A stretch of 13,198 nt of DNA, taken from the NCBI GenBank assembly GCA_031394045.1, contig JANMWN010000123.1:1-13198 (forward strand), given 5' to 3'. Position numbers and translations under genes: made by a program. The notes beneath the pieces are model-generated. The model had not been told where the DNA came from. It saw nothing but the letters and a program-made list of their open reading frames with translations, and made no database searches. This document shows, piece by piece, positions 6,753-13,198 of the stretch; positions within the stretch are counted from its first letter, which is position 1, and every line of letters starts with the position of its first letter. Origin of the DNA: JANYIP01 sp031394045. GTDB taxonomy: Bacteria; Actinomycetota; Actinomycetes; Prado026.

Positions 6753-6887
6753 ATGAGTCCCGGAGCTCCGCCCGGGGCAGTGGACCTCGACCCCCACCGC
6801 CCTGGGCGGATCGTCGGCCCCGAGCAAGGCGTGGGGAAGCGCCGCGCTCGTGGGTCGACCTCCAACAAGAAGGGCGGAGGACGGCAG

Positions 6888-7244
6888 ATGACTCGACGCT
6901 ACGGCGACCCGGTGCGGGACGTCATCGACGTCCGCCGGGCTGGGTCCGGCAGCTCAGCTGGGTTCGGTCCAGAGGGTTCCGGCGGCTCAGGCGCTCAGCA
7001 GCCTGACCAGTTCCTGTGGCGCGGTCGGCTCTACGTCGTTCGTGGTGTCCTCGCGCACTGGGTGGAGGTGGGGGCGTGGTGGCGCGCTCGCCTTCCTGAT
7101 GGTCTGCCGGCTCAGATCGATGCGTCCGGCCATGAGGTCTGGCGGGTCGAGGCCGGGGCGGGGCGAGCCTCACCTGCGGGGGTCTACGACTTGAGGTACG
7201 ACGAGGCGGCCGCCTCGTGGACGTTGGCTCGCGCACTCGACTGA
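6888..7244 (+). CDS. DUF6504 family protein, first gene of the SOS cassette
   Basis: Predicted 118-residue soluble protein. The conserved-looking parts are the N-terminus MTRRYGDPV and the core PDQFLWRGRLYVVRGVLAHW at 39-58 followed by VEVGAWW, then EVWRVEAGAG near 83-92, GVYDLRYDEAAASWTLAR near 98-115. The Gly/Ser-rich stretch at about 19-37 looks like a variable linker. I recognise this as the small protein often found beside actinobacterial DnaE2 genes; no biochemical function is known to me. ATG at 6888 has GGAGG 7 nt upstream (6876-6880). The same frame is open back to an ATG at 6753, at the edge of the LexA box, which would add 45 residues but has no ribosome binding site. It is followed 65 bp later by the HEPN gene. 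Confidence 0.85.
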   Translation: MTRRYGDPVRDVIDVRRAGSGSSAGFGPEGSGGSGAQQPDQFLWRGRLYVVRGVLAHWVEVGAWWRARLPDGLPAQIDASGHEVWRVEAGAGRASPAGVYDLRYDEAAASWTLARALD

Positions 7245-7289
7245 CTGCTTGACCTGACCCGACTGCTTGACCCGCTGACCTGCCTGACT
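7243..7289. repeat. Degenerate TGAC-rich repeats in the DUF6504-HEPN spacer
   Basis: GACTGCTTGACC occurs at 7243-7254 and 7261-7272, an 18-bp period. TGAC recurs at 7242, 7250, 7255, 7268, 7276 and 7285. The tract fills most of the 65-bp spacer, which ends in a strong ribosome binding site (GAGGAGG, 7299-7305) for the HEPN gene. No terminator-like structure is evident. Confidence 0.6.
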
Positions 7290-7309
7290 AGGTTTTTCGA
7301 GGAGGAACC

Positions 7310-7744
7310 ATGTCGTCTGGCTCAACTACTGCCCTGCGCAGCGCCCCTGTTCCCGTGGCTTCATACGAGCTGCTCGACGTCGCTCGACACGGGCTGTCGA
7401 CGGCGGCGACGGCTGGTTCCGCTCCCGAGCGTTATGCCGCCGCCCACCTGGCTGCACTACGGGCCGCGGCTGCCGTCCTTGCTTCCCGGGCACGCCCAGG
7501 AAGTCACCGCCGCGGGCCACGCAGCGTCTGGGTGGTGCTCCCGCAGGTGGCTCCTGAGCTCGGTGAGTGGGCAGCCTTCTTCGCTGCCGGTGCCGGCAAA
7601 CGGGCGTCGGCCGAGGCCGGGCTCGTGGGTGTGGTCACTGCACGAGAGGCCGACGACCTACTTCGGGACGCCGGCGGCTTTGTCGCTCTCGTCGAGGGGA
7701 TCCTGGGTGTGCCGCACCAGTCCGCGTTTCCTCTTGTCGGCTGA
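7310..7744 (+). CDS. SAV_6107-family HEPN domain protein
   Basis: Predicted 144-residue, mostly alpha-helical protein resembling the SAV_6107-type HEPN family. The segment RYAAAHLAALRAAAAVLASR at 41-60 contains an R-x4-H motif (Arg41, His46), the pattern that forms the RNase active site in many HEPN proteins. SVWVVLPQVAPELGEWAAFFA at 72-92 (read as SVWVVLPQVAPELGEW, AAFFA) and TAREADDLLRDAGGFVALVE near 110-129 are also family-like. ATG at 7310 follows GAGGAGG. HEPN proteins are often RNases or nucleotidyltransferase partners in toxin and defence systems, but this family sits with DnaE2 in actinobacteria and its role there is unknown to me. An RNase acting during the SOS response, or a structural adaptor for the polymerases, are both possible. 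It ends in TGA in the same reading frame as dnaE2, 42 bp before that start. Confidence 0.82.
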   Translation: MSSGSTTALRSAPVPVASYELLDVARHGLSTAATAGSAPERYAAAHLAALRAAAAVLASRARPGSHRRGPRSVWVVLPQVAPELGEWAAFFAAGAGKRASAEAGLVGVVTAREADDLLRDAGGFVALVEGILGVPHQSAFPLVG

Positions 7745-7786
7745 TCTCCGCCCACTGATCCTGCTTCCACCGCTGATCCCGTCTCC

Positions 7787-11743
<3,957 letters not shown>

Positions 11744-11771
11744 TGACAGCTAGCGCAAAGGGAGGTGCCGG

Positions 11772-13055
11772 GTGAGCCGCAGCCAGCTGCACCGTCCGCA
11801 TGCGCCTCAGCAGGGTCGCGGCGACGACACTGGCTGCCCGGTGCTGCACGTCGACATGGATGCGTTCTACCCCTCGGTCTCGCTGCTGCAACGACCCGAG
11901 CTCAAGGGCACGCCGGTGATCGTCGGCGGCGGCGGCAACCGCGGCGTGGTGCTCTCGGCGACGTACGAGGCGCGCGCCTTCGGTGTCCACTCCGCGATGC
12001 CCATGACCCGGGCGCGGCGGCTGTGCCCGCAAGCCACGATCATCGAGCCCGACCACGACGCCTACACCCAGGTCTCGGCCGGAGTCATGGAGATCTTCCG
12101 CTCGATCACGCCGATCGTGGAGCCGCTGGCCCTCGACGAGGCGTTCCTCGACGTCACCGGGGCGATCCGCGGGACAGGGTCCCCGTCGTACATCGGTGAG
12201 CTGATCCGCGCCAGGGTGCACGACGAGCAGGGCATCACCTGCTCGGTCGGGGTGGCGTCGACCAAGTTCGTGGCCAAGCTGGCGTCCACCCGCGCCAAGC
12301 CCGACGGACTGCTCGTCGTCCCGCGTGACCAGGTCGTCGAGTTCCTGCACCCCCTCCCGGTCGGCGCGCTGTGGGGCGTGGGGGAGAAGACCGAGGAGCA
12401 GCTGGTACGGCTCGGGCTGCGCACCGTCGGCGACCTCGCCCAGATCCCGGTGACGACCCTCGAACGCGCGATCGGCGTCTCGGCCGGCCGGCACCTGGCC
12501 GCGCTGGCCTGGGGACGTGATGCCCGCGGCGTGGTCCCGCACGAGCCGGACAAGTCGGTGGGCGCCGAGGAGACCTTCTCCACCGACGTCGACGACCCGG
12601 CGGTCGTACGCAGGGAGCTGCTCCGGCTCAGCCAGCGCGTCGGTGCTCGCCTACGGGCCCAGGGCTATCGCGGCCGCACCGTCTCGATCAAGATCCGGTT
12701 CGCCGACTTCACGACGATCACCCGTTCCAAGACGGTCCGCGACGCCACCGACGTGTCCCAGGAGGTCTACTCGGTCGCCCTCGGCCTCTACGAGGCGCTC
12801 CGGCTCGACCGTGCCCGGCTGCGGCTCGTCGGTGTACGCGTCGAGGGTCTCGTGGACGCCGACGGGGTCGACGAACAGCTGTTGCTGGACGCGCCGGAGC
12901 ACGGCTGGCGGGAGGCCGACCAGGCCGTAGACCGGGCGTCGAGGCGGTTCGGTTCCGGCGCCGTCCGCCCCGCGGCACTGGTTGCGCGCGACAGCGATGA
13001 CCCCGTCCGGTCGGCTCTGCGGGGGGTTCGGCCGCCCAAGATCCGCGACCCGTAA
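11772..13055 (+). CDS. dinB: DNA polymerase IV (Y-family translesion polymerase)
   Basis: Predicted 427-residue Y-family polymerase. Catalytic residues are complete: Asp28 in LHVDMDAFYPSVS, and Asp122/Glu123 in LALDEAFLDVT. Tyr33 occupies the steric-gate position that excludes ribonucleotides. SVGVASTKFVAKLAS, a helix-hairpin-helix (WGVGEKTEEQLVRLGLRTVGDLA) and a little-finger domain follow. EQLLLD (QLLLD at 369-373) resembles a beta-clamp-binding motif, and VRPAALV near the end is typical of actinobacterial DinB. GTG at 11772 is preceded by a near-perfect AAAGGGAGG with 6-nt spacing, unlike dnaE2, so it should be translated efficiently. It lies 28 bp after dnaE2 and shares the LexA-controlled transcript. 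Intact catalysis separates it from mycobacterial ImuB, which lacks the active-site acids. Confidence 0.94.
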   Translation: MSRSQLHRPHAPQQGRGDDTGCPVLHVDMDAFYPSVSLLQRPELKGTPVIVGGGGNRGVVLSATYEARAFGVHSAMPMTRARRLCPQATIIEPDHDAYTQVSAGVMEIFRSITPIVEPLALDEAFLDVTGAIRGTGSPSYIGELIRARVHDEQGITCSVGVASTKFVAKLASTRAKPDGLLVVPRDQVVEFLHPLPVGALWGVGEKTEEQLVRLGLRTVGDLAQIPVTTLERAIGVSAGRHLAALAWGRDARGVVPHEPDKSVGAEETFSTDVDDPAVVRRELLRLSQRVGARLRAQGYRGRTVSIKIRFADFTTITRSKTVRDATDVSQEVYSVALGLYEALRLDRARLRLVGVRVEGLVDADGVDEQLLLDAPEHGWREADQAVDRASRRFGSGAVRPAALVARDSDDPVRSALRGVRPPKIRDP

Positions 13056-13077
13056 GCCGCGGGTTCCTTCAGTCGGG

Positions 13078-13106
13078 TTTCGCCGAGGCCGATGCCTGCT
13101 TATGCT
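13078..13106 (+). promoter_or_regulatory. Candidate promoter for the DUF3040 gene
   Basis: TATGCT (13101-13106, fits TANNNT) lies 17 nt after TTTCGC (13078-13083), a poor -35. It is about 48 nt before the DUF3040 start, in the 99-bp gap after dinB, so DUF3040 probably has its own promoter. The weak -35 keeps confidence low. Confidence 0.35.
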
Positions 13107-13154
13107 GGTGAGGTCGTCATCGGTCACGCCGTGACCACCCCGCAAGGAGGAGCT

Positions 13155-13198
13155 GTGCCGCTCTCCGAGCACGAGCAGCGTCTGCTCGAGCAGATGGA
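13155..13198 (+). CDS. DUF3040 domain protein, 3'-partial
   Basis: Only the first 14 codons and part of the next are inside the window. GTG at 13155 is preceded by AAGGAGG (13144-13150), an excellent ribosome binding site, and the peptide begins VPLSEHEQRLLEQM, which is the characteristic N-terminus of DUF3040 proteins. These are small actinobacterial membrane proteins of unknown function, often encoded near mraZ and the dcw cell-division cluster. The rest of the gene lies downstream. Confidence 0.85.
   Translation, partial: MPLSEHEQRLLEQM

Noticed and set aside
6761..6809. Palindrome CGGAGCTCCG (6761-6770) and dyad CCGCCC-T-GGGCGG (6797-6809) as riboswitch or attenuator
   Set aside because: Short GC-rich palindromes are common at this base composition; the second has a one-base loop, and no recognisable riboswitch or leader peptide is seen.
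11772..13055. Naming the Y-family polymerase ImuB
   Set aside because: All three catalytic acidic residues and a steric-gate Tyr are present, and the C-terminus matches DinB; ImuB lacks these acids.
13043..13064. Hairpin around the dinB stop codon as a terminator
   Set aside because: Stems are only 5-6 bp, alternative pairings compete, and no T-rich run follows; not convincing as an intrinsic terminator.

Overview
The window looks like chromosomal DNA from a high-GC actinobacterium, most likely a Nocardioides-type member of the Propionibacteriales. This is inferred from third-position GC bias, frequent GTG starts, a DUF222/HNH (13E12-type) gene, the DUF6504 / SAV_6107-HEPN / DnaE2 gene set, a Gram-positive-type LexA box and a DUF3040 gene. 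There are no tRNAs, rRNAs, insertion sequences or CRISPR arrays. Coding density is near complete apart from one control region at about 6615-6887.

Region 1 (1-1006, + strand) is the 3' part of a DUF222/HNH-endonuclease family gene whose start lies outside the window. It converges with region 2, with only 3 bp between the stop codons.

Region 2 (1010-6614, - strand) is a tightly packed six-gene operon read leftwards: a YbaK-type deacylase-like protein, an alpha/beta hydrolase, a CrtA-like (spheroidene monooxygenase family) protein, a CruF-type DUF422 membrane protein, a GT2 glycosyltransferase and a CrtI/CrtD-family desaturase. Spacing runs from a 19-bp overlap to a 32-bp gap. The combination of hydratase, desaturase, ketolase and glycosyltransferase suggests tailoring of the end group of an acyclic carotenoid, probably to a keto and/or glycosylated product. 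The backbone genes (crtE, crtB, phytoene desaturase) are not in the window. The desaturase carries a 42-residue insert encoded by fourteen 9-bp tandem units.

Region 3 (about 6615-6887) is a divergent control region. Going left, a TANNNT hexamer lies 7 nt before the ybaK-like ATG, as in a leaderless promoter. Going right, a TTGACG-N17-TGTAGT promoter is followed by a perfect 16-bp LexA (SOS) palindrome.

Region 4 (6888-13055, + strand) is the SOS-controlled translesion-synthesis cassette: DUF6504, a SAV_6107-family HEPN protein, DnaE2 (error-prone Pol III alpha) and a catalytically intact Y-family polymerase (Pol IV/DinB). It resembles the ImuA-ImuB-DnaE2 mutasome, but an active-looking Pol IV and two poorly understood small proteins stand where ImuA'/ImuB are found in mycobacteria. 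dnaE2 contains three separate in-frame tandem-repeat tracts. One of them shares its period (9 bp) and core (GTGAGC) with the repeat in the desaturase gene.

Region 5 (13056-13198) holds a promoter candidate and the first codons of a DUF3040 gene. In many actinobacteria such a gene lies close to mraZ and the dcw cell-division cluster, so that cluster may follow.
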